Shown: in pieces, positions 49,382 through 57,792 of the stretch
Layout: every line of letters begins with the position of its first letter
How positions within the stretch are numbered: the stretch's first letter is position 1
Assembly (NCBI RefSeq): GCF_001866665.1
Contig: NZ_MLYO01000035.1
Span: 124,001 to 188,000, forward strand
Direction: 5' to 3'
DNA from: Streptomyces monashensis
GTDB taxonomy: Bacteria; Actinomycetota; Actinomycetes; Streptomycetales; Streptomycetaceae
Length of the DNA: 64,000 nt
Made by a program: the position numbers and the translations under genes
The notes under the pieces: model-generated
What the model was told of the DNA's origin: nothing
Seen by the model: only the letters and a program-made list of their open reading frames with translations
The model's database searches: none

Positions 49382-49420
49382 GGGAGCCACTTTGTTCCTC
49401 CACGGTACAAAATAGCTCCC
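49382..49420. promoter_or_regulatory. Nested inverted repeat, candidate ROK/LacI-type operator
   Basis: Outer arms GGGAGC (49382-49387) and GCTCCC (49415-49420) enclose inner arms CTTTGT (49390-49395) and ACAAAA (49407-49412), about 105 nt upstream of the HAD gene. The A/T-rich inner arms stand out from the surrounding sequence. Confidence 0.5.
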
Positions 49421-49463
49421 GATCCCGCCAGCGGCTCCGTCCAGGGTTCACCCGCCGTTCAGC

Positions 49464-50045
49464 TCAGCCGGCGATCGCCTCGTACAGGCTCCACACACCC
49501 AGCCCGAGCATCAGCAGCGCCGCGATCTGCGTGATCAGCCGCAGCGGCACCTTCTTCATCAGGGCCTTTCCGCCGACGATGCCGAGTCCGGCGACGGCCC
49601 ACAGGCCGAGCGTCGCACCGAGGCCGACGGAGATCGGGTCGTTGTAACGGGCGGCGAGGTTGGCGGTCATGATCTGGGTCAGGTCGCCGAACTCGGCGAC
49701 GAGGATGAGCATGAAGCCCGTGCCCGCGACCTTCCAGAAGGACTGGTCGGCCGGCTTCCTGATCTCCTCTTCGTCCTCGTGCTTCTGGAGCAGCAGCATG
49801 GCCGCGCCGCCGAGGAAGAGGACACCGGTGATCGCGTGCACGATCTGCTGCGGCAGCAGGGTCAGCACACTGCCGGCCGCGACGGCCAGCACGACGTGCA
49901 GCAGGAAGGCGGCGGCCACGCCCGCGAAGACGTGGCTCGCCCGGTAGCGGGTGCCGAGGACCAGACCGGCGAGCGCGGTCTTGTCCGGCAGTTCGGCGAG
50001 GAAGATGACGCCGAAGACGAGCGCCGTCACGGTGATGCTGATCAA
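49464..50045 (-). CDS. TMEM165/GDT1 (UPF0016) family Mn2+ transporter
   Basis: 193 residues with six or seven membrane segments and the two family repeats with acidic motifs: FLAELPDKTALAG in segment 1 (E-x-P-D-K-T variant of E-x-G-D-K-T) and LVAEFGDLTQIMT in segment 4 (E-F-G-D-x-T). Members such as MneA export manganese or exchange Ca/Mn for protons. A charged loop (QKHEDEEEIRKPADQ) joins the halves. TTG start with GAGGGA upstream. The leader carries a yybP-ykoY (Mn2+) riboswitch, so substrate and control agree. Confidence 0.92.
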   Translation of the reverse strand: MISITVTALVFGVIFLAELPDKTALAGLVLGTRYRASHVFAGVAAAFLLHVVLAVAAGSVLTLLPQQIVHAITGVLFLGGAAMLLLQKHEDEEEIRKPADQSFWKVAGTGFMLILVAEFGDLTQIMTANLAARYNDPISVGLGATLGLWAVAGLGIVGGKALMKKVPLRLITQIAALLMLGLGVWSLYEAIAG

Positions 50046-50124
50046 GGTCCCTCAATCGGTCGGGCCGCCCCGCCGAGAGTGTGGTATGTCACGCGATGAC
50101 ACCTCGGCACGGCAGCACACTCGG

Positions 50125-50148
50125 CGCCCGTGTCACGGGACACGGGCG
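50125..50148 (-). terminator. Riboswitch-linked hairpin (expression platform)
   Basis: CGCCCGTGTC (50125-50134) and GACACGGGCG (50139-50148) form a perfect 10-bp stem with a 4-nt loop, just downstream of the Mn2+ aptamer in the direction of transcription and 80 nt before the TTG start. Confidence 0.6.
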
Positions 50149-50149
50149 T

Positions 50150-50267
50150 GCACTGCTTGCCGAAGGTCTCGCTGGCGGACCCCGACACGACTCGGCGGTC
50201 CGCCTCCGGGCGCCGGCTCAGGCTCGCTGAGCAGTATGTCGACGTTCCGGCGAAGAGCTACTCCCCT
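50150..50267 (-). ncRNA. yybP-ykoY (Mn2+) riboswitch
   Basis: On the minus strand the leader shows AAGGGGAGTAGC at its 5' end, a central CGTCGACATACTG and a 3' GCGAGACCTTCGGCAAG, the conserved segments of the yybP-ykoY manganese aptamer in the right order. A -10 TACGAT (50280-50285) would start transcription a few bases upstream. The gene behind it is a TMEM165-type transporter, a usual partner. Confidence 0.88.
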
Positions 50268-50439
50268 TCTGCGCGACCCATCGTACGGGATGTGACAGTT
50301 CGGCCGTGAACCAGCCGAAGCCCTGCTGTGTCATGAACGCGTCACCAATTTCTTACCGAACGCTCACCTCGCGGCAACGCCACCTCGCGAGCATTTCCCC
50401 GCCCGCGCCCCAACACCCCTACCTCGCAAGGGAGTTCAC

Positions 50440-51093
50440 ATGGCCCGCGCCGCGAAGATCTACGCGCGTCGACGACTGAGCATACTCGTGGCTCTTACCG
50501 GCCTCACAGCCTCCGCCGCCCTGTTCGACTCGCCCGCCGCCTCCGCCGCCCTCCCCGCCCCGGTCAGCGGCGCCACCGCCCGCGGCTACCTCTCCCAGCT
50601 CACCGTCGCCACCGAGGACCGCACCGGCTACGACCGCGACCTGTTCCCGACCTGGATCACCGTCTCCGGCACCTGCAACACCCGTGAGTGGATCCTCAAG
50701 CGGGACGGTACGAACGTCGTCACCGACTCCGCCTGCACCGCGACCAGCGGCAGCTGGTACTCCCCGTACGACGGCGCGACCTGGACCGCCGCCTCCGACC
50801 TCGACATCGACCATCTCGTCCCGCTGGCCGAGGCCTGGGACTCCGGCGCGAGCAAGTGGACCACCGCCCAGCGGCAGGCCTTCGCCAACGACGTCACCCG
50901 CCCGCAGCTCCTCGCCGTCACCGACAACGTGAACCGGTCCAAGGGCGACCAGGACCCGTCGACCTGGGTCCCGTCCCGGTCCGCCTACCTCTGCACCTAC
51001 GTCCGCGCCTGGGTGCAGGTGAAGTACTACTACGACCTCTCGGTCGACACCGCCGAGAAGAACGCCCTGACCAAGGACCTGGCGAACTGCTGA
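50440..51093 (+). CDS. Secreted HNH-family nuclease (GmrSD C-terminal/DUF1524-like)
   Basis: 217 residues. A signal peptide (to about residue 37) precedes a domain with TEDRTGYDRDLFPTWI, a Cys-containing strand and the HNH-type core DLDIDHLVPLAEAWDSGA, then FANDVTRPQLLAVTDNVNRSKGDQDP and WVPSRSAYLCTYVRAWVQVK. D-I-D-H supplies the general base His and N-x-x-K/R-S-K-G-D the metal region. Probably an extracellular nuclease for DNA scavenging or competition. GGGAG upstream of ATG 50440; the 150 nt before it show no notable site. Confidence 0.9.
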   Translation: MARAAKIYARRRLSILVALTGLTASAALFDSPAASAALPAPVSGATARGYLSQLTVATEDRTGYDRDLFPTWITVSGTCNTREWILKRDGTNVVTDSACTATSGSWYSPYDGATWTAASDLDIDHLVPLAEAWDSGASKWTTAQRQAFANDVTRPQLLAVTDNVNRSKGDQDPSTWVPSRSAYLCTYVRAWVQVKYYYDLSVDTAEKNALTKDLANC

Positions 51094-51263
51094 CGTCCGC
51101 GACCGCCGGCGGACGGTGAGCGGCCGATGCGCGCCGCAGACGCACGCTGCCGGCATGCCGGACCTCGGCCCTCGTACCGGACGTACGCGGGCCGGGACCC
51201 GGTGCTGCGCGTGGGCACACCTCGCGGCCGGAGGCCGGAGGGAGTTCGGCGACAGGGGCCGGG

Positions 51264-51881
51264 TCAGGCGGCCGGGCGGCGGCGCATCACGTAGCCCGCG
51301 ACCGCGCCCGCGCCGAACAGGGCCGCCACCGAGACACCCGTGGCGAGCCAGGTCGCGCCGAGCCACTGGGCGCCGTAGTAGCCGAGGGCGACGCTGTACA
51401 CCGCCCAGGACAGACCCGCCAGCGCCGACCACGGGACGAAGTCGCGGGCGCGGCGATGGGCGGCGCCGGCGCAGAAGGAGACGACCGAACGCCCGGCGGG
51501 GGCGAAGCGGGCCAGCACGACGAGGGCGCCGCCGCCCCGGGCCAGCGCGTCGCCGAGCCGTTCCTGCGCGCTGGTCAGCCGGCGGGAGCGGGCTATGGCC
51601 CGGTCCAGCCGCTCCCCGCCCCGCCAGGCCAGACGGTAGGCCACGAGATCGCCGAGGACCGAGGCGGTCGCCGCACAGATGACCAGGACGAGCAGGTCCG
51701 GCACGCCGTGCGGGACCTGGCCGGTGGCCGCGCCGGAGCCCGCCGCCGCGGCCGTGCCCGCCGCGATGACGAGCACACCGCTCGGCAGCACCGGCACGAA
51801 CACGTCGAGCAGTACGGACAGGGCCACCACCGCGTAGATCCACGGCCCGTCGGCCAGTGACCCCACACTCTCGAACACCAC
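51264..51881 (-). CDS. DedA/VTT-domain membrane protein
   Basis: 205 residues. A first membrane segment near residues 12-45 (VLLDVFVPVLPSGVLVIAAG) and the VTT core with ASVLGDLVAYRLAWRGGERL, then LARFAPAGRSVVSFCAGAAHRRARDFVPWSALAGLSWA. The G-x-x-x-G and R-F-x-P-x-x-R type features are those of DedA proteins, implicated in undecaprenyl-phosphate or phospholipid recycling across the membrane. GTG start, with a second in-frame GTG at the next codon. GGGAG upstream. Probably monocistronic. Confidence 0.88.
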   Translation of the reverse strand: MVFESVGSLADGPWIYAVVALSVLLDVFVPVLPSGVLVIAAGTAAAAGSGAATGQVPHGVPDLLVLVICAATASVLGDLVAYRLAWRGGERLDRAIARSRRLTSAQERLGDALARGGGALVVLARFAPAGRSVVSFCAGAAHRRARDFVPWSALAGLSWAVYSVALGYYGAQWLGATWLATGVSVAALFGAGAVAGYVMRRRPAA

Positions 51882-52105
51882 GACTCCCGTTGCTCCCCCG
51901 TTGACAGCCGTACAGCGTACGCCGGGGGTGTGACAGCCGGGGCCAGGGGGGCCGATGGGGCGATTCCGGACGTCGGTTCACTCTTCTGGCGCCCCCCGTG
52001 CGGCGGAGCGGTCCCGGGTCCCGTAGCAACGTAGAGAGGCCTGTCCTCGGACAGAAGGCATACGTAGTAACGAAACGGCGCATTAGCGCAGGAAAAGGTG
52101 CACTC

Positions 52106-52636
52106 ATGGTGGCAGCCGTATACACGGGCGCCCTCGCCGCAGCCCTGTTCGCGACCGGAACCGCAAGCACGCCCGGCTTCACGCTGGACGCCTCCGGCGT
52201 GTTCAGCCCGCCGACCGCGACCGTCGCGTCGAAGGCCGTGACGTACGATCAGAAACTCGTCCCGGCAGGCGCCTTGATCAACGTCCGGCAACAGACCGGG
52301 CCGGGCGGCGCCACGACGGTCGAGCTGCGGGTGGCGGGCCTCAAGGCCGGCCACCAGTACGGGGCCCACATCCACCAGAAGGCCTGCGGGGCCAAGCCCG
52401 ACGCCGCCGGCAAGCACTACCAGGACAAGGCCGGCACGGACGCCGCCCACGTCAACAACAAGAACGAGGCCTGGCTGGACTTCAAGGCCGACGCGAACGG
52501 CATCGGCCATGCGACCGCGCGGCACGGCTGGGCCTTCCGCAAGGGGCAGGCCGGCTCGGTGGTGATCCACAGCGAGCCCGGTACGAAGGGAGCCCGGGCC
52601 GCCTGCTTCACCGTGCCGTTCGGCGGCACGTCGTGA
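52106..52636 (+). CDS. Exported Cu/Zn superoxide dismutase-like protein
   Basis: 176 residues. A short hydrophobic N-terminus (AAVYTGALAAALFATGTAS) probably exports it. The beta-sandwich carries the copper/zinc ligands in order: QYGAHIHQKACG (His pair), DAAHVNNKNEAW, and SVVIHSEPGTKGARAACF (last His and the disulfide Cys). The loop is shorter than in canonical SodC, so metal content and activity need testing. GGAAAAGG lies upstream of ATG 52106. The 224-nt region before it has no other gene. It ends at a convergent hairpin. Confidence 0.82.
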   Translation: MVAAVYTGALAAALFATGTASTPGFTLDASGVFSPPTATVASKAVTYDQKLVPAGALINVRQQTGPGGATTVELRVAGLKAGHQYGAHIHQKACGAKPDAAGKHYQDKAGTDAAHVNNKNEAWLDFKADANGIGHATARHGWAFRKGQAGSVVIHSEPGTKGARAACFTVPFGGTS

Positions 52637-52713
52637 GCGACGGCCGGTGGACGTCGTCGGCGACGGTGACGTGACAGCGGCAGCGGCAGCGACAGCGACA
52701 GCCTGACGGTACA

Positions 52714-52755
52714 GGGCGGCGCCCTCCCCCCTCGTGGCGGGAAGGGCGCCGTCCC
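52714..52755. terminator. Bidirectional terminator between the SOD-like and DoxX genes
   Basis: GGGCGGCGCCCT (52714-52725) pairs with AGGGCGCCGTCCC (52743-52755) with one bulged base, across a 17-nt loop, between convergent genes. Confidence 0.7.
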
Positions 52756-52788
52756 GTGCGCCGGGCGCGCGGGGCACTCAGGCGCGCG

Positions 52789-53244
52789 TCAGGCGGCCAT
52801 CGGGGCCCGCTCGGCGACCGGCTCGCCGTCCGCGGCCGCGCCCTTGCCGAAGAGCCGGTCGAGGCCGAAGGCGCCCGAGCCGGTGAAGACCAGCAGGAAG
52901 AACGCCCAGCAGAACAGGACGGACAGCTCGCCGCCGTTCTGGATGGGCCACAGCGCGGCCTGCTGGTGGACGTCGAAGTAGGCGTACGCCATCGAGCCCG
53001 AGGCGATCAGCGCGGCACCACGGGTGCCGAGGCCGAGGAACACCAGGGCGCCGGCGGCCAGTTGGATCACGGCCGCGTACCAGCCGGGCCAGGTGCCGGA
53101 CGGGATCGTGCCGCCATGGGTGCCCACGGCGCCGCCGAGCACGCCGAAGAGGGAGGCGGCGCCGTGCACGGCGAAGAGCAGGCCGACGACGACGCGGAAG
53201 AGCCCGATGACGTACGGCTGGGCGGAGTTGAGGCGTGCGGACAT
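52789..53244 (-). CDS. DoxX-family membrane protein
   Basis: 151 residues with four membrane segments. It shows the DoxX pattern: GLFRVVVGLLFAVHGAASLFG in segment 1, GTWPGWYAAVIQLAAGALVFLGLGTRGAAL in the middle and FCWAFFLLVFTGSGAFGLDRL at the end. DoxX proteins act in redox-linked membrane complexes, including thiol/oxidative-stress systems in actinobacteria. GAGGAG lies 9 nt before ATG 53244. An iron box (53313-53331) overlaps the predicted -10 of its promoter, so iron repression is likely. Confidence 0.9.
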   Translation of the reverse strand: MSARLNSAQPYVIGLFRVVVGLLFAVHGAASLFGVLGGAVGTHGGTIPSGTWPGWYAAVIQLAAGALVFLGLGTRGAALIASGSMAYAYFDVHQQAALWPIQNGGELSVLFCWAFFLLVFTGSGAFGLDRLFGKGAAADGEPVAERAPMAA

Positions 53245-53312
53245 GTGGGGGTTCTCCTCTTCGGTGCCGGCCGGGGGCATGGCCGGTCATGGGGGTGTAC
53301 CGAACGGGAGAT

Positions 53313-53331
53313 CCAGGTTAGGCGAACCTTA
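53313..53331. promoter_or_regulatory. DmdR1/IdeR-type iron box upstream of doxX
   Basis: CCAGGTTAGGCGAACCTTA matches 15 of 19 positions of the consensus TTAGGTTAGGCTAACCTAA used by DtxR-family iron repressors. It covers the -10 of the DoxX promoter. Confidence 0.7.
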
Positions 53332-53344
53332 TTGGTACTTGCAA
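53315..53344 (-). promoter_or_regulatory. Promoter of the DoxX gene
   Basis: On the minus strand, -35 TTGCAA (53339-53344), 18-bp spacer, -10 TAACCT (53315-53320). A perfect ACTTGCAAGT palindrome (53337-53346) covers the -35, so a second regulator may act there. Confidence 0.6.
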
Positions 53345-53346
53345 GT

Positions 53347-53571
53347 TCAAACATTAGGGGTCCGCCCTCTCACCTCCAGCCCGTCGAGCAGTTCCGCCGT
53401 CGCCTCCGCCACCGCGGCCACCGCCCGTTCGAAGACCTCACGGTTGTGGGCGGCGGGGGCGCGGAAGCCGGAGACCTTGCGTACGTACTGCAGCGCGGCG
53501 GCGTGGATGTCGTCGTCCGTGGCCTCGCCGGGCAGGACGGGCGGGCGCAGCGTCTTGATGCTTCGGCACAT
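53347..53571 (-). CDS. DUF2277 family protein
   Basis: 74 residues. The family signature MCRSIKTLRPP and ATDDDIHAAALQYVRKVSGF, then PAAHNREVFERAVAAVAEAT, identify DUF2277, a small helical protein of unknown function that is widespread in actinobacteria and proteobacteria. The ATG at 53571 is set by the conserved MCRSIK start. It ends 1 nt from the DoxX promoter palindrome and is divergent from the ketopantoate-reductase-like gene. Confidence 0.92.
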   Translation of the reverse strand: MCRSIKTLRPPVLPGEATDDDIHAAALQYVRKVSGFRAPAAHNREVFERAVAAVAEATAELLDGLEVRGRTPNV

Positions 53572-53664
53572 GCCCCAAGTCTCCCGCTCGCCGCCCGCCC
53601 CTGCGATGATCACGACGGAGGCGGCCACCGATCCCCGGGGCCGACCATCGAAAGGAACAGCGTC

Positions 53665-54639
53665 ATGGCCACCGAGCACACCGAGCGGAGTGGATCCGTC
53701 GAGCACAGCGGGCCCGCCGGGACGAGCGGGAGCGGCGGGGGCGGCCCGCGGAGCACCGTGGCCGTCCTCGGCCCCGGCGGCACGGGCGGGCTGCTCGCCG
53801 CCCTGCTCTCCCGCGCCGGCCACCGCGTCGTCTGCCTCGCGCAGGACGGCACGGCCGACACCCTGCGCCGCACCGGAATCGCCGTCCGCAGCGCGCAGTT
53901 CGGCGCGTTCACCGCGTCCGTCGAGGCGGACACCGAACTGCGCGAACCGGTGGACGCCTGCCTGATCGCCGTCAAGCACACCGCGCTCGACGCCGCCCTG
54001 ACCCGCATCCCGCCGGCCGCGCTGGGCGACGCCCTGGTCGTCCCGCTGCTGAACGGCGTCGAGCACCCCGCCGCGCTGCGCGGCCGGTACCGCCCCGACC
54101 GGGTCGCGCCGGCGGTGATCCGCGTGGAGTCCACCCGCGTCTCCCCCGGCGTGATCGAGCACGGCAGCCCGTTCACGGAGATCGACCTGGCCGGGGACGG
54201 TGTGCCGCGCGCCCGGCTGGACGCCCTCGCCACCGTGCTCGCCGACGCCGGTACGGCCGCCCGCGTGGTCGAGGACGAAACGGCGGCACTGTGGGCCAAG
54301 ATGGCGTTCCTGGCCCCGTTCGCCCTCCTCACCACGCGATACGGCCTCCCGCTCGGCGAGGTCCGCACCCGGCACCGCGAGGAGTTGGAGTCCCTCGTCG
54401 CCGAGACGGCCGCGGTCAGCCGCGCCTGCGGCGCCCCCGCCGACCCGGCGAGCGCCCTCGCCCGCTACGACGCCTTCCCGCCCGCGGCCAAGTCGTCCAT
54501 GCAGCGTGACGCCGAGGCGGGCCGACCGCTGGAACTGGACGCCATCGGCGGGGCGCTGCTGCGCGCGGCCGGCCGGCACGGCGTGCCTGTACCGGTGACG
54601 TCCCGCCTGGTGGAGGAGTTGCGGACCGCCGGCCACTGA
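53665..54639 (+). CDS. Ketopantoate reductase (PanE/ApbA) family oxidoreductase
   Basis: 324 residues. After a 30-residue Ser/Gly-rich extension comes the NADPH motif VAVLGPGGTGGLLAALLS (G-x-G-x-x-G). VKHTALDAAL carries the conserved Lys region and PLLNGVEHP the Asn-Gly pair. The C-terminal domain has LWAKMAFLAPFALLTTRYG and PAAKSSMQRDAEAGRPLELDAIGGAL, typical of the family (Ser, Asp and Glu in the substrate pocket). It reduces 2-dehydropantoate or a related 2-ketoacid. With no pan genes nearby, the substrate may differ. GAAAGGA precedes ATG 53665. Confidence 0.9.
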   Translation: MATEHTERSGSVEHSGPAGTSGSGGGGPRSTVAVLGPGGTGGLLAALLSRAGHRVVCLAQDGTADTLRRTGIAVRSAQFGAFTASVEADTELREPVDACLIAVKHTALDAALTRIPPAALGDALVVPLLNGVEHPAALRGRYRPDRVAPAVIRVESTRVSPGVIEHGSPFTEIDLAGDGVPRARLDALATVLADAGTAARVVEDETAALWAKMAFLAPFALLTTRYGLPLGEVRTRHREELESLVAETAAVSRACGAPADPASALARYDAFPPAAKSSMQRDAEAGRPLELDAIGGALLRAAGRHGVPVPVTSRLVEELRTAGH

Positions 54640-54783
54640 CCCGCTGCCGGGCGACGTCCACCGACCCGGGACGGCGGGCCGGCCCGTCGCCCCGCATCCC
54701 CCCGGCCACCCGTTCGGCTGAACCTCCCACGGACCCCACGAACGAGCTCGCACCTCAAAATCGAACAGGCGTAGCATTGCCGC

Positions 54784-55119
54784 GTGGCTACGCCCTACGA
54801 ATTCCCCAGTGACCTCCTGGCCGGTCAGGAGGAGCTGCATCAGGTCAGGGCCGAGCTGTCGGCCCTGCTCAAGCGGTTGCCCTGGTCGGTGGCGCCGATG
54901 GACGGATTCAGTGACGACACCGGCTGGCGCAAGGTGGAGCGGCCCGCGTCCCCCGGCTGGACCGAGGACGAGCAGGCCGAGGTGGAGAAGCTGCGCCGGC
55001 GCGAGCACGAGCTGGCCGTGTTCGTCAGCACGCACCGCTTCTGGGCCGAGGTCGCGGCGCCGGACCGGGTGGAGACACGCACCCGGCTGAAGCACGCCCC
55101 CGAGCGGACAGAGGAGTAG
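54784..55119 (+). CDS. Conserved hypothetical protein
   Basis: 111 residues, with no signal or membrane segment. It is helical and acidic with LLAGQEELHQVRAELSALLKRLPWS and WTEDEQAEVEKLRRREHELAVFVSTHRFW. I do not recognise a domain; the pattern suggests a small coiled-coil protein conserved in streptomycetes. Probably leaderless: TAGCAT (54772-54777) ends 6 nt before GTG 54784. It lies just before the tRNA-Val gene on the other strand. Confidence 0.75.
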   Translation: MATPYEFPSDLLAGQEELHQVRAELSALLKRLPWSVAPMDGFSDDTGWRKVERPASPGWTEDEQAEVEKLRRREHELAVFVSTHRFWAEVAAPDRVETRTRLKHAPERTEE

Positions 55120-55162
55120 ACAGGAGGAGCCCCCGGCCGTGCGGCCGGGGGCTCCTCGTCGG

Positions 55163-55234
<72 letters not shown>

Positions 55235-55483
55235 CGAACACCCGGACGAGTGCCCAGGTCGAGTCGACAGCCTACCTTGCCGGGACCCGTGTACCGCAAA
55301 CCCGTTGCGGCGGGCGATCAGGGTGTCGCCCGGTGATGCGGTCAGGGTTTTCCGGGGGTTATCCCCAGCCCGGGTCCGGGAGGTTCCCTGATTCCCGGTC
55401 CCAGCGTGATCACTTACGGTCGTGGCAGAGACCGACAAGTCCGGCCGCCGTACCCGGCGGACCGGTTCAGGGGGAGATGTCGC

Positions 55484-56254
55484 ATGGCCCGTTCCGTTGC
55501 CGTCCGCACCGCCGTCATGGCCGTGGTCACCGGGGTGCTCGTCGCAGGACTGAGCGCGTGCGGCGCCTCCGCCGGGAACGACAGACACCCCGACCACACG
55601 TCCTTCGCGCTGCACGGCCGCACCCTCACCGTCGACTCCGACGACGCGGCACTGGACATCGTCGCCGCACAGGGCGCCAAGGCGGGCACGGTCCAGGTCA
55701 CCCGCTGGTTCCAGGGGAAGGTCATCGTCGGCGGCAGCCCCAGGGTGAGCTGGTCGTTCCAGGACGACCGGCTCGAGCTGCGCCTGCACTGCTCCGGATT
55801 CATCGCGGACTGCTCGGCCAAGTACCGCATCGAGGTGCCGCGCGGGATCGCCCTGACGGTGACCGACGGCAACGGAGACGTGCACGCGCAGGGCTTCGCG
55901 AACCCGGTCGGCATCCACAGCAGCAACGGCGGGGTGCGTGTCACCGACTCCAGCGGACCGCTCGAACTGCACTCGAGCAACGGCACGGTCAGCGCCGAGG
56001 CCTCCTCCCGGCAGGTCCGGGCCCAGACGAGCAACGGCGCGGTGCACCTCGACCTGAGCGCCATACCCGACAGCGTGGACGCCCGCAGCAGCAACGGCGC
56101 CGTGACGATCACCGTGCCCCACGCCGACTACCGCGTCCGGACCAGCTCCAGCAACGGCAGGGTCACGGTGTCCGTGCCGCGCTCCGACAGCAGCGCGCAC
56201 ACGGTGACGGCCGGCACCTCCAACGGCGGGATAACGGTCCGTACGGCGAACTGA
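55484..56254 (+). CDS. DUF4097-family lipoprotein
   Basis: 256 residues. Lipoprotein signal with V-A-G-L-S-A-C (Cys about residue 26), then a beta-helix of the DUF4097 type with a regular SSNG/TSNG turn in each coil: IHSSNGGV, LHSSNGTV, AQTSNGAV, ARSSNGAV, TSSSNGRV and AGTSNGGI. Six such turns about 20 residues apart mark a right-handed parallel beta-solenoid. The first third is different and includes a Cys pair (LHCSGFIADCSAKY). Exported and membrane-tethered; function unknown. GGGGGAG upstream of ATG 55484. Confidence 0.85.
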   Translation: MARSVAVRTAVMAVVTGVLVAGLSACGASAGNDRHPDHTSFALHGRTLTVDSDDAALDIVAAQGAKAGTVQVTRWFQGKVIVGGSPRVSWSFQDDRLELRLHCSGFIADCSAKYRIEVPRGIALTVTDGNGDVHAQGFANPVGIHSSNGGVRVTDSSGPLELHSSNGTVSAEASSRQVRAQTSNGAVHLDLSAIPDSVDARSSNGAVTITVPHADYRVRTSSSNGRVTVSVPRSDSSAHTVTAGTSNGGITVRTAN

Positions 56255-56350
56255 CGGCCCGCCGTACGGCAACTGACCGGCCCGTGTGTTCGTCTTCCAC
56301 GGGTGGGAGAATGACTCCACCCAGGGCGGACCACAGCACGGGAGAGGGAT

Positions 56351-57703
56351 GTGACGGCGAGGAGAGGGCCCACGGCTCTCAGATCCACGGCTCTGCGCGA
56401 CACCCTCACTCTCATCGGCCTGCCGGTGCTGGCCGCGCTCGCGCTGCCCGCCGCGTTCGCCGGCGGCGGCACCCGGCGCTGGTTCGGCGGCCGGGCGGAG
56501 GGCCAGCGGGCCGAGGCACAGGCGGCGAAGGACGCGGCGGCGGCCGCGTTCTACGAACTCGACACCGCCCAGCGGGACCTGCGGATCTCCGTCGAGACCA
56601 TCACGGCGGTGGACGACACCCCGGCCGCCCGGCGCGCCGCGAGCGACTTCGCGGCGCTCGGCGGCCGGATCGACGAGGTCAGCCAACGCTACATCCAGGC
56701 GGTCGACGCCCACGATCTCGACCGGGACGACCTGGAGGCCTCCGCCGCGTCCCGCGCGCGCTCGGAGCTGACCGCCGCCAAGGACGAGCTGCTGCGCGTC
56801 AAGCAGGAGCTGGACCGGTTCGGCAGCTCGCTCGCGCCGCTGCTGGGCAAGGCCGAGACCCAGCTGGCCCGGGTGGCTCCCGCCGTGGAGCGGGCCCGGC
56901 AGGCGCTGCTGGGCGCGAGCAACGCGCTGGACGCCGTGCGGGCGCGGGCCCTGCGGGCCGACGACCTCGCGGGCCGGCTCGCCGCGCTGTCCCCGGAGCT
57001 GACGAAGCTGAACCAGGGGGCCGGGCAGCACGGCGTGCAGCAGACGCTGGAGCGCGCCGAGCGGGTGCAGCGGGAGGCCGGGGCGATCCGGGCCGAGGCC
57101 GAGCGGCTGCCGGAGCTGGCGGCCGAGATCGACCACCGGCTGGTCTCGCTGCGCACGCGCGCGCAGGCGCTGACCACGCGGGCCGGGCAGGTGGACCCGG
57201 TCCTCAGCGAGCTGCGGCGACGGTTCGCCGCGGCCTGCTGGCAGGATCTCCAGCACGTGCCCGAGCAGGCCGCGGAGAACGTACGGCAGGCCGAGCTGAA
57301 GCTGCGCGAGGCGCAGTCGGCCCGGGAGGCCCAGCGCTGGCCGGACGCCACGTCGCTGCTGTCGACGGTCCGGGCGCTGCTGAACACCACCGACGAGGCC
57401 GTGTCGGCCGCCGGTGACCGGCTGACCAGGCTGAACGCCGTGCAGAAGGATCCGCAGGCCGAGATCGAGCGCACCCGGTTCGCGATCCGGGACGCGCAGC
57501 GGCTGGCGATGAGCGGGCGGTCGACGCCGGATCCGCGTCATGCGCGGCCGCTGGACGAGGCGGTGGGACGGCTGGAGAGGGCCGCGGCGTCGCTGGAGGG
57601 GCGGCACCCGGACTACTGGCACTTCCTGACCGAGACGGACGCCGTGCGGCAGGCCGCGGCCGGGGTGGTCGCGCGGATTCGTGAGGAGCGCGGCGGGCAC
57701 TGA
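56351..57703 (+). CDS. Membrane-anchored coiled-coil protein
   Basis: 450 residues. One N-terminal membrane segment (LTLIGLPVLAALALPAAFAGGG, about 18-39) and a long helical, Ala/Arg/Glu/Leu-rich body with heptad-like spacing (about 48-400), for example ELTAAKDELLRVKQELDRF and ERAERVQREAGAIRAEAERL. A conserved C-terminal part has HPDYWHFLTETDAVRQAA. I do not recognise a family; a structural or scaffolding role at the membrane is the simplest reading. GGAGAGG precedes GTG 56351. Confidence 0.78.
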   Translation: MTARRGPTALRSTALRDTLTLIGLPVLAALALPAAFAGGGTRRWFGGRAEGQRAEAQAAKDAAAAAFYELDTAQRDLRISVETITAVDDTPAARRAASDFAALGGRIDEVSQRYIQAVDAHDLDRDDLEASAASRARSELTAAKDELLRVKQELDRFGSSLAPLLGKAETQLARVAPAVERARQALLGASNALDAVRARALRADDLAGRLAALSPELTKLNQGAGQHGVQQTLERAERVQREAGAIRAEAERLPELAAEIDHRLVSLRTRAQALTTRAGQVDPVLSELRRRFAAACWQDLQHVPEQAAENVRQAELKLREAQSAREAQRWPDATSLLSTVRALLNTTDEAVSAAGDRLTRLNAVQKDPQAEIERTRFAIRDAQRLAMSGRSTPDPRHARPLDEAVGRLERAAASLEGRHPDYWHFLTETDAVRQAAAGVVARIREERGGH

Positions 57704-57792
57704 GCGGCGGGCACTGCTGTTGCCCCACCCGGTGAGGTGGGCGGATATTGGGTGGACGGATGGCCTCCGCTATACGCCCGAGGGAGGCGGAC

